A stretch of DNA of 64,000 nt from Alphaproteobacteria bacterium (GCA_016124635.1 WGNJ01000019.1:186001-250000), one strand, 5' to 3'. Shown: positions 1 to 9,961, counted from the stretch's first letter. The notes: generated from the sequence alone by a model not told the origin. Translations and numbers: made by a program.

Positions 1-1601
1 GCAAGCAACAGCGCGTCCGGCACGCCGCCAAAGAGTGCGGCTTGTTCCTTGGAGACGAACGACCATGTCATCGCCTCCATGAGGCCGCGCGCGGCAAGCG
101 TGCGCTTGGCGGCCCGCACGCGCTTTTGAATCGGAGTCAGCACCGGCGGCGGCACGGCCGCGAGACGCGGCAACGGCGTAGACGGAACGCGGTCGAGACC
201 GGCAATGCGCACGACTTCTTCGACGAGATCAGTCGGCCCCTGAATGTCCGGGCGCCACGACGGAATCGTAACTCTGCGTCCGACGACGATGTTGAAGCCA
301 AGCTTGGCGAGGATGCCGAACGCCTCAGCCTCATGCAGTTTCATGCCGGTCAGCTTCTCGATCAGCATGGCGTCGAAGCCGAGCTCGCGCTTGGCGTCGG
401 GGGCGCGCCCGGCCACCGTCAAATCGCTCGGCTCGCCGCCGCAGAACTCGATCGCGAGCTTGGTCGCCAGGTCGATGCCGGGCACAACGTATTCCGGATC
501 GACCCCGCGCTCGAAGCGATAGCGCGCATCCGAATTGATGCCGAGAACGCGCCCCGTGCGGCCTGTGCGTAGCGGGTCAAAATAGGCCGACTCGATGAAG
601 ACGTTGGTGGTCGCCTCCGTCACACCGGTCGATTCACCGCCCATCACGCCGCCGAGCCCGATAGCGCCGGTGTCGTCGGCGATGACGGTCATCTCCTCGT
701 CGAGCTCATAAGTCTTGCCGTCGAGCGCGAGGACCTTCTCGCCTTTCTTCGCGAGGCGGGCGTAGATCTCGCCTTTGATCTTGTCCGCGTCGTAGACGTG
801 CAAAGGACGAGCGCGATCGAGCGAGATCAGATTCGTGATATCGACCAGCGCCGAGATCGGCCGCAGGCCAACCGCTCTCAGCCGCTGCTGCAGCCAAGCG
901 GGCGACGGGCCGTTCTTCACACCGCGAACCGTGCGCCCGGCGAAAACAGGGCACGCGCTCTCCTTGCCCGCCTCGAAGCGGAGAGCGATCGCCTGCGGAT
1001 TGTTGAAACGCGGGACGATCTTGACCGGCTTGTCGGAGATGAAATGGCCGACGCCGGCGGCAGCGAGGTCGCGCGCAATGCCGCGTACCCCAGCACAGTC
1101 GGGACGATTGGGCGTCAGATTGATCTCGATAACCGGATCGTTGAGACCGAGTACCTCGGCGAACGGCGCGCCGACCGGCGCATCCTCCGGCAACTCGATG
1201 ATGCCGTCATGCTCTTGGCTCAAGCCCATCTCGCGCTCCGAGCAGAGCATGCCGTTCGACTCGACGCCGCGGATCGACGATTTTTTCAGCTCGAGACCGG
1301 TGCCGGGGACTTTCACGCCGGCGTGCGCGAAGACGCCCTTCATGCCGGCGCGGGCGTTCGGCGCACCGCAGACGACTTGCAGCGTCTCCTTGCCGGTGTC
1401 GACCATGCAGACGCGCAGCTTGTCGGCGTTCGGATGCTTTTCCGCCGAAACGACGAGGGCGACAGTGAAAGGCGCCAGCTCCTTCGCCTTGTCCTCAATG
1501 TTTTCGACTTCGAGTCCGATGCGCGTCAGCGTGCTCGCGATCTCGTCGACGCCGGCATTGGTGTCGAGATGATCCTTCAGCCATGAAAGCGTGAACTTCA
1601 T
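1..1601 (-). CDS. pheT: Phenylalanyl-tRNA synthetase beta subunit, 3'-truncated by the window edge
   Basis: About 533 N-terminal residues of the beta chain of the (alpha-beta)2 enzyme that charges tRNA-Phe in the cytosol. The start [14 protein letters not shown] is typical. It is followed by the tRNA-binding (EMAP-like) domain with [13 protein letters not shown] near residue 75, then the B3/B4 editing region and B5 domain. The full family length is about 800 residues, so roughly a third lies beyond position 1. The ATG overlaps the pheS stop by 4 bp (ATGA type), indicating translational coupling in the rpmI-rplT-pheS-pheT order. Identification is very secure. Confidence 0.97.
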   Translation of the reverse strand, partial: MKFTLSWLKDHLDTNAGVDEIASTLTRIGLEVENIEDKAKELAPFTVALVVSAEKHPNADKLRVCMVDTGKETLQVVCGAPNARAGMKGVFAHAGVKVPGTGLELKKSSIRGVESNGMLCSEREMGLSQEHDGIIELPEDAPVGAPFAEVLGLNDPVIEINLTPNRPDCAGVRGIARDLAAAGVGHFISDKPVKIVPRFNNPQAIALRFEAGKESACPVFAGRTVRGVKNGPSPAWLQQRLRAVGLRPISALVDITNLISLDRARPLHVYDADKIKGEIYARLAKKGEKVLALDGKTYELDEEMTVIADDTGAIGLGGVMGGESTGVTEATTNVFIESAYFDPLRTGRTGRVLGINSDARYRFERGVDPEYVVPGIDLATKLAIEFCGGEPSDLTVAGRAPDAKRELGFDAMLIEKLTGMKLHEAEAFGILAKLGFNIVVGRRVTIPSWRPDIQGPTDLVEEVVRIAGLDRVPSTPLPRLAAVPPPVLTPIQKRVRAAKRTLAARGLMEAMTWSFVSKEQAALFGGVPDALLL

Positions 1602-2674
1602 CGGCTGAGCCCTCCGGCCAAGGTGGGCACATCGAGCGCGAGGAAGCCGTAATGCTTTAGCCAACGCATGTCGGCATCGAAGAAGGCGCGCAGGTCCGGC
1701 GCGCCGTACTTCAGCATCGCCAAACGATCGAGGCCCATGCCCCAAGCGAAGCCTTGATACTTCGCGGGATCGAGATTGCACATTTCGATCACCTTCGGAT
1801 GCACCATGCCGCAGCCCAGGATCTCGAGCCAATCGTTGCCTTGGCCGAACTTCACCTCGCCGCCGGAGCGATCGCAGCGGATGTCGACTTCAGCCGAGGG
1901 CTCAGTGAACGGGAAGTGCGACGGGCGGAAGCGCATCTCCACCGACGGCACTTCGAAGAAGGCGCGGCAGAACTCCTCGAGGATCCATTTCAAATGGCCG
2001 AGATGCGAAGTCTCGTCGATCACCAAGCCTTCGATCTGGTGGAACATCGGCGTGTGGGTCTGGTCGCTGTCCATACGGTAGACGCGCCCCGGCACGATAA
2101 TTCGGATCGGCGGCTTCTGGCTCATCATCGTGCGCACTTGCACCGGCGAGGTGTGCGTGCGCAGGAGGTGGCGCGTGCCGTCGGGCTTCGGTTTCAGATA
2201 GAACGTGTCGTGCATCTGCCGCGCGGGATGCTCCGGCGGGATGTTCAACTTGGTGAAGTTGTACTCGTCGAATTCGATCTCCGGACCTTCGGCGATCGCG
2301 AAGCCCATGTCGGCGAAGATCGCCGTCGCTTCGTCCAGCACCTGCGTCACTGGATGGATGCGGCCCTGCGGCTCCGGTCGGATCGGGAGCGTGACGTCGA
2401 CGCGCTCGGTCTGCAGCTTCTCGTCGAGCGCGGCGCCGGCGAGCGCGGTCTTGCGTTCGGCGATCGCGGTGGTGACGCGATCGCGCATGCCGTTCAGAAG
2501 CGGTCCCTTCGTCTTGCGTTCGGCCGGGCTCATCGAGCCCAACGTCTTGAGGGCCTCGCTAATCGAGCCCTTCTTTCCGAGCGCTTCGACGCGCACGGCT
2601 TCAAGCGCGGCTTCGTCGCCGGCGGCGGCGACCCGCGCCAGCACGTCGCGCTCCAATTGTTCCAAGTCACTCAT
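1598..2674 (-). CDS. pheS: Phenylalanyl-tRNA synthetase alpha subunit
   Basis: Catalytic class II subunit, 358 residues, normal for the family. It has an N-terminal coiled-coil arm (about residues 1-85) and a class II core with motif-2 type [20 protein letters not shown] and motif-3 type [13 protein letters not shown]. The reading frame extends five codons further upstream, but GGAGG lies 8 nt before the internal ATG ([10 protein letters not shown]), so that start was chosen. It overlaps pheT by 4 bp and follows rplT by about 90 bp. Confidence 0.97.
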   Translation of the reverse strand: MSDLEQLERDVLARVAAAGDEAALEAVRVEALGKKGSISEALKTLGSMSPAERKTKGPLLNGMRDRVTTAIAERKTALAGAALDEKLQTERVDVTLPIRPEPQGRIHPVTQVLDEATAIFADMGFAIAEGPEIEFDEYNFTKLNIPPEHPARQMHDTFYLKPKPDGTRHLLRTHTSPVQVRTMMSQKPPIRIIVPGRVYRMDSDQTHTPMFHQIEGLVIDETSHLGHLKWILEEFCRAFFEVPSVEMRFRPSHFPFTEPSAEVDIRCDRSGGEVKFGQGNDWLEILGCGMVHPKVIEMCNLDPAKYQGFAWGMGLDRLAMLKYGAPDLRAFFDADMRWLKHYGFLALDVPTLAGGLSR

Positions 2675-2767
2675 CTTCAATTCCTCCAACGAAGCTCAGC
2701 ACGCATGCGAACGGCCCCGCTGGTCAAACCCTCGGGGCGCACGCTTCGTGAAGAAAGAAGGCTGAAA

Positions 2768-3127
2768 TCAGGCCTTCGCTGCGCTTGCCGCCTGGTCGAC
2801 CAGGGCCTTGAAGGCCTCGGGCTCGCGCACCGCGAGGTCGGCGAGCACCTTGCGATCGATCGCAATGCCCACTTTCCCGAGGCCGCTGATAAATCGACCA
2901 TAGGTCAGCCCGTGGAGACGCGCGGCGGCATTGATCCGCTGGATCCAAAGGGCGCGGAAGTTACGCTTGCGCAGTTTGCGGCCGATATAGGAATGCTGGC
3001 CCGAACGATCGACCGATTGGCTGGCGACCGTGATCGAGCTCTTGCGGCGGCCGTAGAAACCCTTCGCCTTGGCGAGGATCTTTTTGCGGCGGGTGCGGCT
3101 GGTGACGCTTCTTTTGACTCTGGCCAT
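2768..3127 (-). CDS. rplT: 50S ribosomal protein L20
   Basis: 119 residues, the standard L20 length. The N terminus [23 protein letters not shown] is the basic 23S rRNA-binding tail and the globular part contains GLTYGRFI. L20 nucleates early 50S assembly and in enterobacteria represses its own operon. Here it lies 10 bp after rpmI and before pheS. Unlike in enterobacteria, infC is not directly upstream; it is about 50 kb away beside thrS. Confidence 0.97.
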   Translation of the reverse strand: MARVKRSVTSRTRRKKILAKAKGFYGRRKSSITVASQSVDRSGQHSYIGRKLRKRNFRALWIQRINAAARLHGLTYGRFISGLGKVGIAIDRKVLADLAVREPEAFKALVDQAASAAKA

Positions 3128-3137
3128 CTATCCTTCC

Positions 3138-3338
3138 TCAGCGATCGTAAGGCATCCACAGCTTGACGCGCGGCGTGTCCCGTTCGGACAACACGTGCGT
3201 CCCGCGCTGGCGAGCCTTGTGCTTGGAGGTGCGATTGATCAGACGGTGGCGCTTCATGACGCCGCCATGCTTGACCTTGCCGGTCGCAGTCATTTTGAAG
3301 CGCTTTTTGGCGCCGCTTTTGGTCTTCAACTTGGGCAT
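3138..3338 (-). CDS. rpmI: 50S ribosomal protein L35
   Basis: 66 residues, strongly basic, with [21 protein letters not shown], the signature of L35, and the C-terminal [17 protein letters not shown]. First gene of the rpmI-rplT-pheS-pheT run. A purine-rich GGAGACC Shine-Dalgarno precedes the ATG. The 200 bp upstream (3339-3537) hold no gene; the operon promoter presumably sits there, but I see no clear match. Confidence 0.96.
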   Translation of the reverse strand: MPKLKTKSGAKKRFKMTATGKVKHGGVMKRHRLINRTSKHKARQRGTHVLSERDTPRVKLWMPYDR

Positions 3339-3537
3339 TTCGGTCTCCTTATCTAGAGCGCGTGACGAGCCCGCCAGTATTTCGGGGGCTCACGAACCGC
3401 CTGGGCATGCCCCGCCCGGCCGTTCGAAGAGGGCGCTATAAGCCAGAAGTTGCCGGAAAACGCAAGGCGACAGGGCGGCGGCCGTGACCTGGCGCACCGG
3501 CTGGGCACCGCAGTTTTGCTTACATTATATATGCGGC

Positions 3538-4095
3538 ATGAAGCCCACCGCTCTGGTCCGTACCAGCAAGTTCTTGAGCCTGATCCTGCGCCACGAGCCC
3601 GAGAAATTTGGCGTGGTGCTCGATGCGGCAGGCTGGACGGGCGTGGATGCATTGCTGGAGGCATGCGCGCGGCATGGGCATCCGCTCGACCGCGTGGAGC
3701 TCGGCGAGGTCGTTGCCACCAGCGAAAAGAAACGGTTTGCCTTCGATGAGACCGGTACGCGCATTCGCGCGAGCCAAGGCCATTCGGTGGAGGTCGAGCT
3801 GGGCTACGAGCCGGCGACGCCGCCAGCGTACCTCTATCATGGCACCGCAACGCGCTTCTTGGACGCGATCCGGATCAGCGGGCTTCTCAAGATGCAGCGG
3901 CATCACGTCCATCTTTCCGCGGATGAAGTCGCAGCGAGCGCTGTTGGCCAGCGCCACGGGAAGCCAACTGTGCTCGTCATCGACGCGGCGGCCATGACGG
4001 CGGAGGGTGCTGCCTTCTTCCTCTCGGCGAACGGTGTTTGGCTCGTCGAGCACGTTCCCATGCGATTCATCTTGTTTCCGAACGACTCCGACTGA
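3538..4095 (+). CDS. kptA: RNA 2'-phosphotransferase, Tpt1/KptA family
   Basis: 185 residues. The family transfers an internal RNA 2'-phosphate to NAD+, releasing nicotinamide and ADP-ribose 1'',2''-cyclic phosphate. In fungi this finishes tRNA splicing; the bacterial role is unsettled. Visible family features are RTSKFLSLILRHEPEKFGV at the N terminus (Arg/His RNA-binding set), LYHGTATRFLDAI (NAD-binding HGT) and RHHVHLSAD. The start MKPTALVRTSK was preferred over an upstream in-frame ATG because the family begins there. It stands alone between rpmI and the carboxylase, but the window also carries rtcB and a Ro60 gene, other RNA-repair functions. Confidence 0.93.
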   Translation: MKPTALVRTSKFLSLILRHEPEKFGVVLDAAGWTGVDALLEACARHGHPLDRVELGEVVATSEKKRFAFDETGTRIRASQGHSVEVELGYEPATPPAYLYHGTATRFLDAIRISGLLKMQRHHVHLSADEVAASAVGQRHGKPTVLVIDAAAMTAEGAAFFLSANGVWLVEHVPMRFILFPNDSD

Positions 4096-4165
4096 TGCTT
4101 GGAGTTGCGCTGCCGCGGAAACTGCTGTCGTGTAGCGGTTTCGCTACTGCTGCTGGTTCGCGTCA

Positions 4166-7100
4166 ATGACCATCAAGAAGCTTTTGATCGCCAATCGCGG
4201 CGAGATCGCCATCCGCATCGCCCGAGCGTCCGGGGAGCTCGGCATCCCTACGGTCATGGTGCATTCGGCTGACGACAAGGCGTCGCTCCACACGCGCGCC
4301 GGCGACGAGACGCGCACGCTGAAGGGGTCGGGCGTGCACGCCTATCTCGACATCGCGGGCGTGATCGCCGTGGCGAAGGAAGCGGGCGCAGACGCGATTC
4401 ACCCGGGCTACGGCTTCTTGAGCGAGAATGCGGCGTTTGCGCAGGCGTGCTCAGACGCCGGCATCAAATTCGTCGGGCCGACGGCGGAGCAGCTGGATCT
4501 CTTCGGCGACAAGGTGCGGGCGCGTGAATTGGCCGAGCGCTGCAACGTGCCGGTCCTTCCGGCGAGCGGTGTCGTCGACGTCGCCGGCGCACACGCCTTC
4601 TTCGATGAGCTCGGTGCGAACGCGGCCATCATGATCAAAGCCGTGGCTGGCGGCGGCGGGCGCGGGGCTCGGGCAGTCGAGAAACGCGCGGAGATCGCCG
4701 AAGCGTTCAAGCGCTGCGAATCGGAGGCGAAGGCGGCGTTCGGCAACGGGGCGTTGTTCGCCGAGCGGCTGATTCGGCGGGCGCGGCATTTCGAGGTGCA
4801 GATCATCGGCGACGGCAGCGACGTCGCACATCTGAACGAACGCGAATGCACGATTCAGCGGCGACATCAGAAGCTGATCGAAATTGCGCCCTCGCCCACT
4901 CTCACAGCCGAGCTGCGCGCAAAGATTACCGAGGCGGCGGTGAAAATCGCGCGCGGGACCAAATATCAAAGTCTCGGGACGTTCGAATTCCTCGTCGACG
5001 CCGACAGCGGCGAATTCTTCTTTATCGAAGCGAACCCTCGGTTGCAGGTCGAGCATACGGTCACCGAAGAGGTCACCGGCGTCGACCTGGTGATGACGCA
5101 GCTGCGCATTGCCGGTGGTGCGGCGCTGTCGTCGCTGCAGGTGGAGAATACGCCGCGCGGCTTTGCAATACAGATGCGGATCAATGCAGAGACGATCGAT
5201 GCGAGGGGGCAGACGAAACCCTCGACCGGGACGCTGACGGCGTTCGAGCCGCCGTCCGGTCCCGGTGTGCGCGTCGATACCTACGGCTACGCTGGCTACA
5301 CGACCAATCCGAGCTTCGACTCGCTGCTCGCGAAGCTCATCGTACATTCGCGCTCGCTGCGCTTTCAGGATACGGCGCGGCGTGCGGCGCGCGCCCTCAG
5401 CGAATTCCGTATCGCTGGCGTCGCGACCAATGCGGCCTTTCTCGAAAAGATCGTTACACATCCTGATTTCATCGCAGGGCGCGCAACGACGCGCTTCGTC
5501 GATGAACATGCCGCGGTGCTCGCCGGGCCCGCCGCTTCGCCTGCGAAGCGCTTCTTCGAGCCGGCGCAGGGTGCGGCTCCCGCAACTCAGCGACGCGCGA
5601 CCGTTCCAGCGCCGGAGGGCACTGTCGCCGTCCCCTCACCGATGCAAGGGCGCGTCGTATCGATCGACGTGCGCGAGGGCGATACCGTGCACGCCGGGCA
5701 ACAGCTCGCGGTGCTCGAAGCGATGAAGATGGAGCATCTAATCAACGCGCAAACGGGCGGCATCGTGCGCCTGATCGCGGCGGAGAAAGATCAGACGCTG
5801 TTCGAGGGCGACGCCATCCTCTTCGTCGAGCCGAGTGCGGTCGGCGAGCGGGCCGCACAACAAGCCGAAGAGATCGATCTCGACGCGATCCGGCCCGACC
5901 TTGCCGAGGTGATCGAACGGCATGCGATCGGCCTCGACGAGCGGCGGCCGGACGCGGTCGCGCGGCGGCGCAAAACCAATCAGCGCACGGCGCGCGAGAA
6001 CGTGGAAGATCTCGTCGACCGCGGCTCGTTCATCGAATACGGCGCGCTGGCGCTGGCGGCGCAGCGGCGGCGGCGCACGATGGACGAGTTGATGAAGATC
6101 AGTCCCGCCGACGGGCTCATCGCAGGGGTCGGCTCGATCAACGGTGCGCTCTTTGGCGACGAACAATCGCGCGCGATGGTCATGGCCTACGACTACACGG
6201 TCTTCGCCGGCACGCAGGGCGCAACCAATCACAAGAAGAAAGACCGGCTGCTCAGAATCGCGAGCGATTGGCGGTTGCCGGTGGTCATCTTCGCGGAGGG
6301 CGGCGGTGGGCGACCAGGCGACACCGACAGCCTCGGCGTCGCAGGGCTCGACGTGCCGACCTTTGCGACGTTCGCGAAACTCTCGGGGCTCGTGCCGCTG
6401 GTCGGTATCGTGTCGGGGCGTTGCTATGCGGGTAATGCCGCCCTGCTCGGCTGCTGCGACGTCATCATCGCGACGAAGAATGCGAACATCGGCATGGGCG
6501 GGCCGGCGATGATCGAAGGCGGGGGCCTGGGCGTCTATGCACCGGAAGACATCGGGCCGATCGACGTGCAGCGCAAGAACGGCGTCGTCGACGTGGTCGT
6601 CGAGGACGAGATCGAGGCCGTTCGGGTCGCCAAGCAATATCTCTCCTATATGCAAGGCGCGGTCGAGAAGTGGGACGCAGCCGATCAACGGCATCTGCGC
6701 CGGCTCATTCCGGAGAACCGGCTGCGCGTCTATGACATTCGCAACGTCATCGATGCGTTGGCCGATACGGATTCGGTGCTGGAGCTCAGGCGCGATTTCG
6801 CGATCGGCATGATCACCGCGTTCATCCGCATCGAGGGGCGGCCGTTCGGCCTCATCGCCAATAATCCGCTTCATCTCTCCGGCGCGATCGATGCCGTCGG
6901 CGCTGATAAGGCCGCGCGCTTCATGCAGCTTTGCGATGCGTTCGGGCTGCCGATCCTGTCGCTCTGCGATACGCCCGGCTTCATGGTCGGGCCGGAGGTC
7001 GAGGAGCAAGCGCAAGTGCGGCACACGTCGCGCATGTTCGTGGTCGGCGCGAATCTGTCGGTGCCGGTCTTCACCGTCGTCGTGCGCAAGGGCTACGGGC

Positions 7101-7444
7101 TCGGGGCGCAGTCGATGTGCGCGGGCTCGTTCCACCAACCGTTCTTCATCGTAGCGTGGCCGACTGGCGAGTTCGGCGGCATGGGCCTCGAAGGCGCCGT
7201 GCGGCTCGGCTACCGCAAAGAGCTCGAGGCGGTGAACGATCCGGCCGAGCGCGACGCGCTGTTCAAGAAGCTCGTGGCGCGGCTCTACGAAGTCGGCAAA
7301 GGCGTGAGCATGGCCGCGTGGCTCGAGATCGACGATGTCATCGATCCCGCCGAAACGCGGCGCTGGATCATGCGCGGCTTGCGCTCCGTGCCGCCGCCCG
7401 AGAAGCCGCAAGGCAAGCGCCGGCCGTTCATTGACGCGTGGTGA
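4166..7444 (+). CDS. Single-chain multidomain acyl-CoA carboxylase (biotin carboxylase + BCCP + carboxyltransferase)
   Basis: 1092 residues holding all three activities that are usually on separate subunits. Residues 1-450 are biotin carboxylase (KLLIANRGEIAIRI, ATP-grasp KAVAGGGGRGARAV, FIEANPRLQVEHTVTE). A biotinyl domain around 490-550 has EAMKMEH with biotin-accepting Lys521. The C-terminal 500 residues are a carboxyltransferase with N and C lobes (GSINGALFGDEQ, GRCYAGNAALLGCCD, FGGMGLEGAV). This layout matches the single-chain long-chain acyl-CoA carboxylase type known in mycobacteria and some alphaproteobacteria. The substrate chain length cannot be told from sequence. ATP, bicarbonate and acyl-CoA are the expected reactants. 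No other fatty-acid gene adjoins it. Confidence 0.9.
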   Translation: MTIKKLLIANRGEIAIRIARASGELGIPTVMVHSADDKASLHTRAGDETRTLKGSGVHAYLDIAGVIAVAKEAGADAIHPGYGFLSENAAFAQACSDAGIKFVGPTAEQLDLFGDKVRARELAERCNVPVLPASGVVDVAGAHAFFDELGANAAIMIKAVAGGGGRGARAVEKRAEIAEAFKRCESEAKAAFGNGALFAERLIRRARHFEVQIIGDGSDVAHLNERECTIQRRHQKLIEIAPSPTLTAELRAKITEAAVKIARGTKYQSLGTFEFLVDADSGEFFFIEANPRLQVEHTVTEEVTGVDLVMTQLRIAGGAALSSLQVENTPRGFAIQMRINAETIDARGQTKPSTGTLTAFEPPSGPGVRVDTYGYAGYTTNPSFDSLLAKLIVHSRSLRFQDTARRAARALSEFRIAGVATNAAFLEKIVTHPDFIAGRATTRFVDEHAAVLAGPAASPAKRFFEPAQGAAPATQRRATVPAPEGTVAVPSPMQGRVVSIDVREGDTVHAGQQLAVLEAMKMEHLINAQTGGIVRLIAAEKDQTLFEGDAILFVEPSAVGERAAQQAEEIDLDAIRPDLAEVIERHAIGLDERRPDAVARRRKTNQRTARENVEDLVDRGSFIEYGALALAAQRRRRTMDELMKISPADGLIAGVGSINGALFGDEQSRAMVMAYDYTVFAGTQGATNHKKKDRLLRIASDWRLPVVIFAEGGGGRPGDTDSLGVAGLDVPTFATFAKLSGLVPLVGIVSGRCYAGNAALLGCCDVIIATKNANIGMGGPAMIEGGGLGVYAPEDIGPIDVQRKNGVVDVVVEDEIEAVRVAKQYLSYMQGAVEKWDAADQRHLRRLIPENRLRVYDIRNVIDALADTDSVLELRRDFAIGMITAFIRIEGRPFGLIANNPLHLSGAIDAVGADKAARFMQLCDAFGLPILSLCDTPGFMVGPEVEEQAQVRHTSRMFVVGANLSVPVFTVVVRKGYGLGAQSMCAGSFHQPFFIVAWPTGEFGGMGLEGAVRLGYRKELEAVNDPAERDALFKKLVARLYEVGKGVSMAAWLEIDDVIDPAETRRWIMRGLRSVPPPEKPQGKRRPFIDAW

Positions 7445-7446
7445 TT

Positions 7447-7689
7447 TTTCCTCCCCTGCGGGTTCGCGCAGCGAACCTGCGGGGGAGGTGCCGAGCCGGC
7501 AGAGAGCTGGATTAAAGAGATGCTCCATGTCGTGGCGAGGCGGAGGGGGTGCCGCGGAAGCGACGCGCGCAACTGGGCGCAGATTTGTTCTCGTCGCTTC
7601 AGCGGCACCCCCTCCGTCTCCGCCTACGCTTCGCTACGGCGGATCCACCTCCCCCGCAGGTTCGCTACGCGAACCCGCAGGGGAGGAAA
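7447..7689. repeat. Nested inverted-repeat intergenic element, copy A
   Basis: Non-coding block with TTTCCTCCCCTGC at the left end and the complementary GCAGGGGAGGAAA at the right end. An inner inverted pair (GGCGGAGGGGGTG and CACCCCCTCCG) encloses a short core. Shared phrases such as GGGGGAGGTGCCGAGCCGGCAG (7482 on) recur in copy B at 49564-49767. It separates the carboxylase gene from a convergent MATE gene. It could act as a bidirectional terminator or be a non-autonomous palindromic element; no transposase is present. Confidence 0.75.
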
Positions 7690-7720
7690 GTAGCGGCGAT
7701 GCTGTCGCTACTTTCTTTTG

Positions 7721-9142
7721 TTAGCGTAGGTTGCGGCGGGAGAGGATTTCGAAGCGCAGGACCATGCCAGCCGCTGCCGCCGCGAGACCGGTTGCCAGGC
7801 CGATCCAGATGCCCAGACCTTTGAGGTCGAACACGAACCCTAAGATCACGCAGGTCGTGAATCCGACGAGCCAATAGCTGAGACCCGCGATCCACGCCGG
7901 CGCTTGCGCGTCCTTCAAGCCGCGCAGCGACATCTGCCCCGTCACCTGCATCGCGTCGAAGACCTGGAAGACCGCCGCCACGTAGAGGAACGGAACGACC
8001 AGGCGCACGACGTCCGCGTTCGACGGATCGTTCGTCGCGATGTAGAGACCGGCGAGCGTGTGCGGCATCAGCGCAATCGCGACGGCACAGAGCAACATGA
8101 AGCCCGCGCCGAAGGCGATCGCCGTGTGACCGGCGCGACGCACGGCCTCGTGGTTGCCTGCACCGGCCGCCAATCCGACGCGCACGGTCGCCGCTATGCC
8201 GATGCCGAGCGGCACCATGAAGGTGACCGAACCGACATTGAGCGCGATCTGATGCGCCGCGACCGAAGCCGCGCCGAACGTGCCCATGAGCAGCGTGGCG
8301 CTGTTGAACAACATCGCCTCGAAGATCATGGAAATGCCCATCGGAACGCCCAAACGAAACACCTCGGCGAATTTCGCCCAATCGGGACGATTGAAGCGAT
8401 GCAGCACGTGGTACTTCTTGAAGGCGGGCGTCAGCGTCGCGACCGACAGCATCGTGAAGAACGCGAATGCATAAGCGCACGCGCTCGAGATGCCCGCGCC
8501 CAATACGCCCAGCGCCGGCGCACCGAAATGGCCGTAGATGAGCGCGTAGTTGAGCGCGATGTTGATGAGCACGACCGCGATGCTCACGAACAGCACGAAG
8601 TGCTGGCGGCCGATCGCCGTCGCAAAGCCGCGCAAGACGCCGAAGCCGAGCGAGAACGGCAGACCGAGGGCCACCGCATGCACCCAGCCTGCGGCAAGCG
8701 CGACGACCTTCGGATCCTGGCCCAGCATCAGCAACACGGGCTTTGCCCAGACGAGCACCACCATCAACGGCACGGCCAACGCCCCAACCGCCCATAAGCC
8801 CATACGAACGGCTGCACGCGTGCGCGCGCGGTCGTTCGGATGTGCACCCAAGATCTGCGCGATGATCGGCGACACCGCGGCAACGGGGCCGTAGCCGATC
8901 AGCCACGCCAGATAGAACAACACCGCGCCGATACCGGTGGCAGCCAGCGACTCCTTGCCGAGCGGGCCGACCATGATGATGTCGGCGGTGATCGAGCCGA
9001 TCTGCGCCAGGTGCATGGCGATCAAAGGTGCCGCAAGCCAAAGCAGCTGGCGCGCTTCTTCTATCCAGGGCTTCAGCATTTCGCGCCGGCTCGCACGGGC
9101 TGCCTCCGACGTATCGAACAATGTGGTCATGGTATTCAACAT
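7721..9142 (-). CDS. MATE family multidrug/cation exporter
   Basis: 473 residues with about twelve hydrophobic segments in two homologous halves, typical of NorM-type MATE exporters that use Na+ or H+ gradients to expel drugs from the inner membrane. Markers include APLIAMHLAQIGSITADIIMVGPLG near residues 38-63 and the second-half counterpart GVPMGISMIFEAMLFNSATLLMG. The first ATG (MLNTMTTLF) is preceded by GAAGAG; a second ATG four codons later is possible. A promoter, short ORF and terminator unit ends about 60 bp upstream (9203-9453), suggesting attenuation control. The substrate is unknown. Confidence 0.9.
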   Translation of the reverse strand: MLNTMTTLFDTSEAARASRREMLKPWIEEARQLLWLAAPLIAMHLAQIGSITADIIMVGPLGKESLAATGIGAVLFYLAWLIGYGPVAAVSPIIAQILGAHPNDRARTRAAVRMGLWAVGALAVPLMVVLVWAKPVLLMLGQDPKVVALAAGWVHAVALGLPFSLGFGVLRGFATAIGRQHFVLFVSIAVVLINIALNYALIYGHFGAPALGVLGAGISSACAYAFAFFTMLSVATLTPAFKKYHVLHRFNRPDWAKFAEVFRLGVPMGISMIFEAMLFNSATLLMGTFGAASVAAHQIALNVGSVTFMVPLGIGIAATVRVGLAAGAGNHEAVRRAGHTAIAFGAGFMLLCAVAIALMPHTLAGLYIATNDPSNADVVRLVVPFLYVAAVFQVFDAMQVTGQMSLRGLKDAQAPAWIAGLSYWLVGFTTCVILGFVFDLKGLGIWIGLATGLAAAAAGMVLRFEILSRRNLR

Positions 9143-9202
9143 GGCTTTGCTCTTCGCGCCGCCCGTCGAACTTCACTCCGATGGTGGAGGGATCGGGCGA
9201 AA

Positions 9203-9236
9203 CAAAAACCCCTCCGGAGCGGGCTCGGGAGGGGCG
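9203..9236 (-). terminator. Rho-independent terminator upstream of the MATE gene
   Basis: Read on the minus strand, CCCCTCCCGAGC pairs with GCTCCGGAGGGG across a very short loop and is followed by GTTTTTG. It lies after a 33-codon ORF and about 60 bp before the MATE start codon, the geometry of an attenuator. A near-identical hairpin with TTTTTT sits at 22257-22290. Confidence 0.75.
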
Positions 9237-9260
9237 GCAGACTCTGCGATATCGACGTCG

Positions 9261-9362
9261 CTAAGCCATGGCTCCCTCGCGGGCCGGAAACGCCGTGTAC
9301 GACGGCGCGGTCTTGAGACCGACGCACATACCGGCGGTGATGATGAGAACAGCTGTTCGCAT
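9261..9362 (-). CDS. Possible 33-aa leader peptide upstream of the MATE gene
   Basis: Short ORF beginning MRTAVLIITAGMCVG and ending FPAREGAMA, between a TTGACT promoter-like site and a strong terminator. A GAAGG sits about 12 nt before the ATG. Its C-terminal AR-x-GA pattern resembles that of the short ORF at 22319-22414, which has the same promoter/ORF/terminator order. It could be a leader peptide or a chance ORF inside a structured leader or small RNA. Function is not recognised. Confidence 0.4.
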   Translation of the reverse strand: MRTAVLIITAGMCVGLKTAPSYTAFPAREGAMA

Positions 9363-9424
9363 TCTGATCGGTGGCCTTCGCGAGAAACCCGCGCGAAGCA
9401 CCATACCTCGCGCGAAGGACAGGG

Positions 9425-9453
9425 TTGGTACGCGTGGGCCCTCGTTAAGTCAA
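9425..9453 (-). promoter_or_regulatory. Candidate sigma70-type promoter for the MATE leader
   Basis: Minus strand TTGACT, a 17-nt spacer, then TACCAA. The -35 is good and the -10 is weak. About 60 nt downstream the RNA can form a hairpin from CCTTCGCG and CGCGAAGG before the short ORF. No other promoter is evident upstream of the MATE gene. Confidence 0.45.
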
Positions 9454-9634
9454 GCCATGACGGATAACCGCGGTCTTTACGGCGATGTGTGTGACTCGGG
9501 AGCGACGATTCGCTTACCCAGGCTCAAATCGTGCGCCGGCAATTCTGCCCGAAGACACAATGATTGGTTGAAAAGGCAGGGTAGAAGGGCAATTTCCAGA
9601 TCAGGATAGACCGCCGATTCAAGGAATCACTCGC

Positions 9635-9958
9635 ATGAGTCCAAATGAAATCCTGGCGCGCGCCCTCTCGATCTTCATGCTGCTGTTCGTCGGCGCGTTC
9701 ATGGTCTTGATTGCCATCGCGCTCGTCCGTGCGGTCATTCCCGCCTTGGCGACCTCCATCCTGTTTTCGGGGCTTACCGTCGGATCGGTGCTGGTGCCGC
9801 TCGCGGTCATCTATTTCGCGCGTGTCGGGCTCGGACACCGGCCGGGCGAGAGCGAAAACAGAATCTACCTCGCCGTCTTTCTCGGACTGGTTCTGTTGAT
9901 GGCGATCGTGTTCGCCGCACTGATGATCACGGGACGGCTGGTGCTGCCCGGACTCTGA
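9635..9958 (+). CDS. Small hypothetical membrane protein
   Basis: 107 residues with three hydrophobic stretches (about 12-36, 38-62 and 82-104) and a short polar linker with GHRPGESENRI. No domain is recognised. An AGGAA sequence precedes the ATG by about 10 nt. It converges on the GNAT gene, whose stop lies 4 bp away. The gap from 9454 to 9634 contains no gene. Confidence 0.6.
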   Translation: MSPNEILARALSIFMLLFVGAFMVLIAIALVRAVIPALATSILFSGLTVGSVLVPLAVIYFARVGLGHRPGESENRIYLAVFLGLVLLMAIVFAALMITGRLVLPGL

Positions 9959-9961
9959 GGC

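Noticed and set aside
1754..3166. 470-codon plus-strand ORF
   Set aside because: Antisense to pheS and rplT; no coherent protein features.
5738..7528. 596-codon minus-strand ORF
   Set aside because: Antisense shadow of the carboxyltransferase domain.
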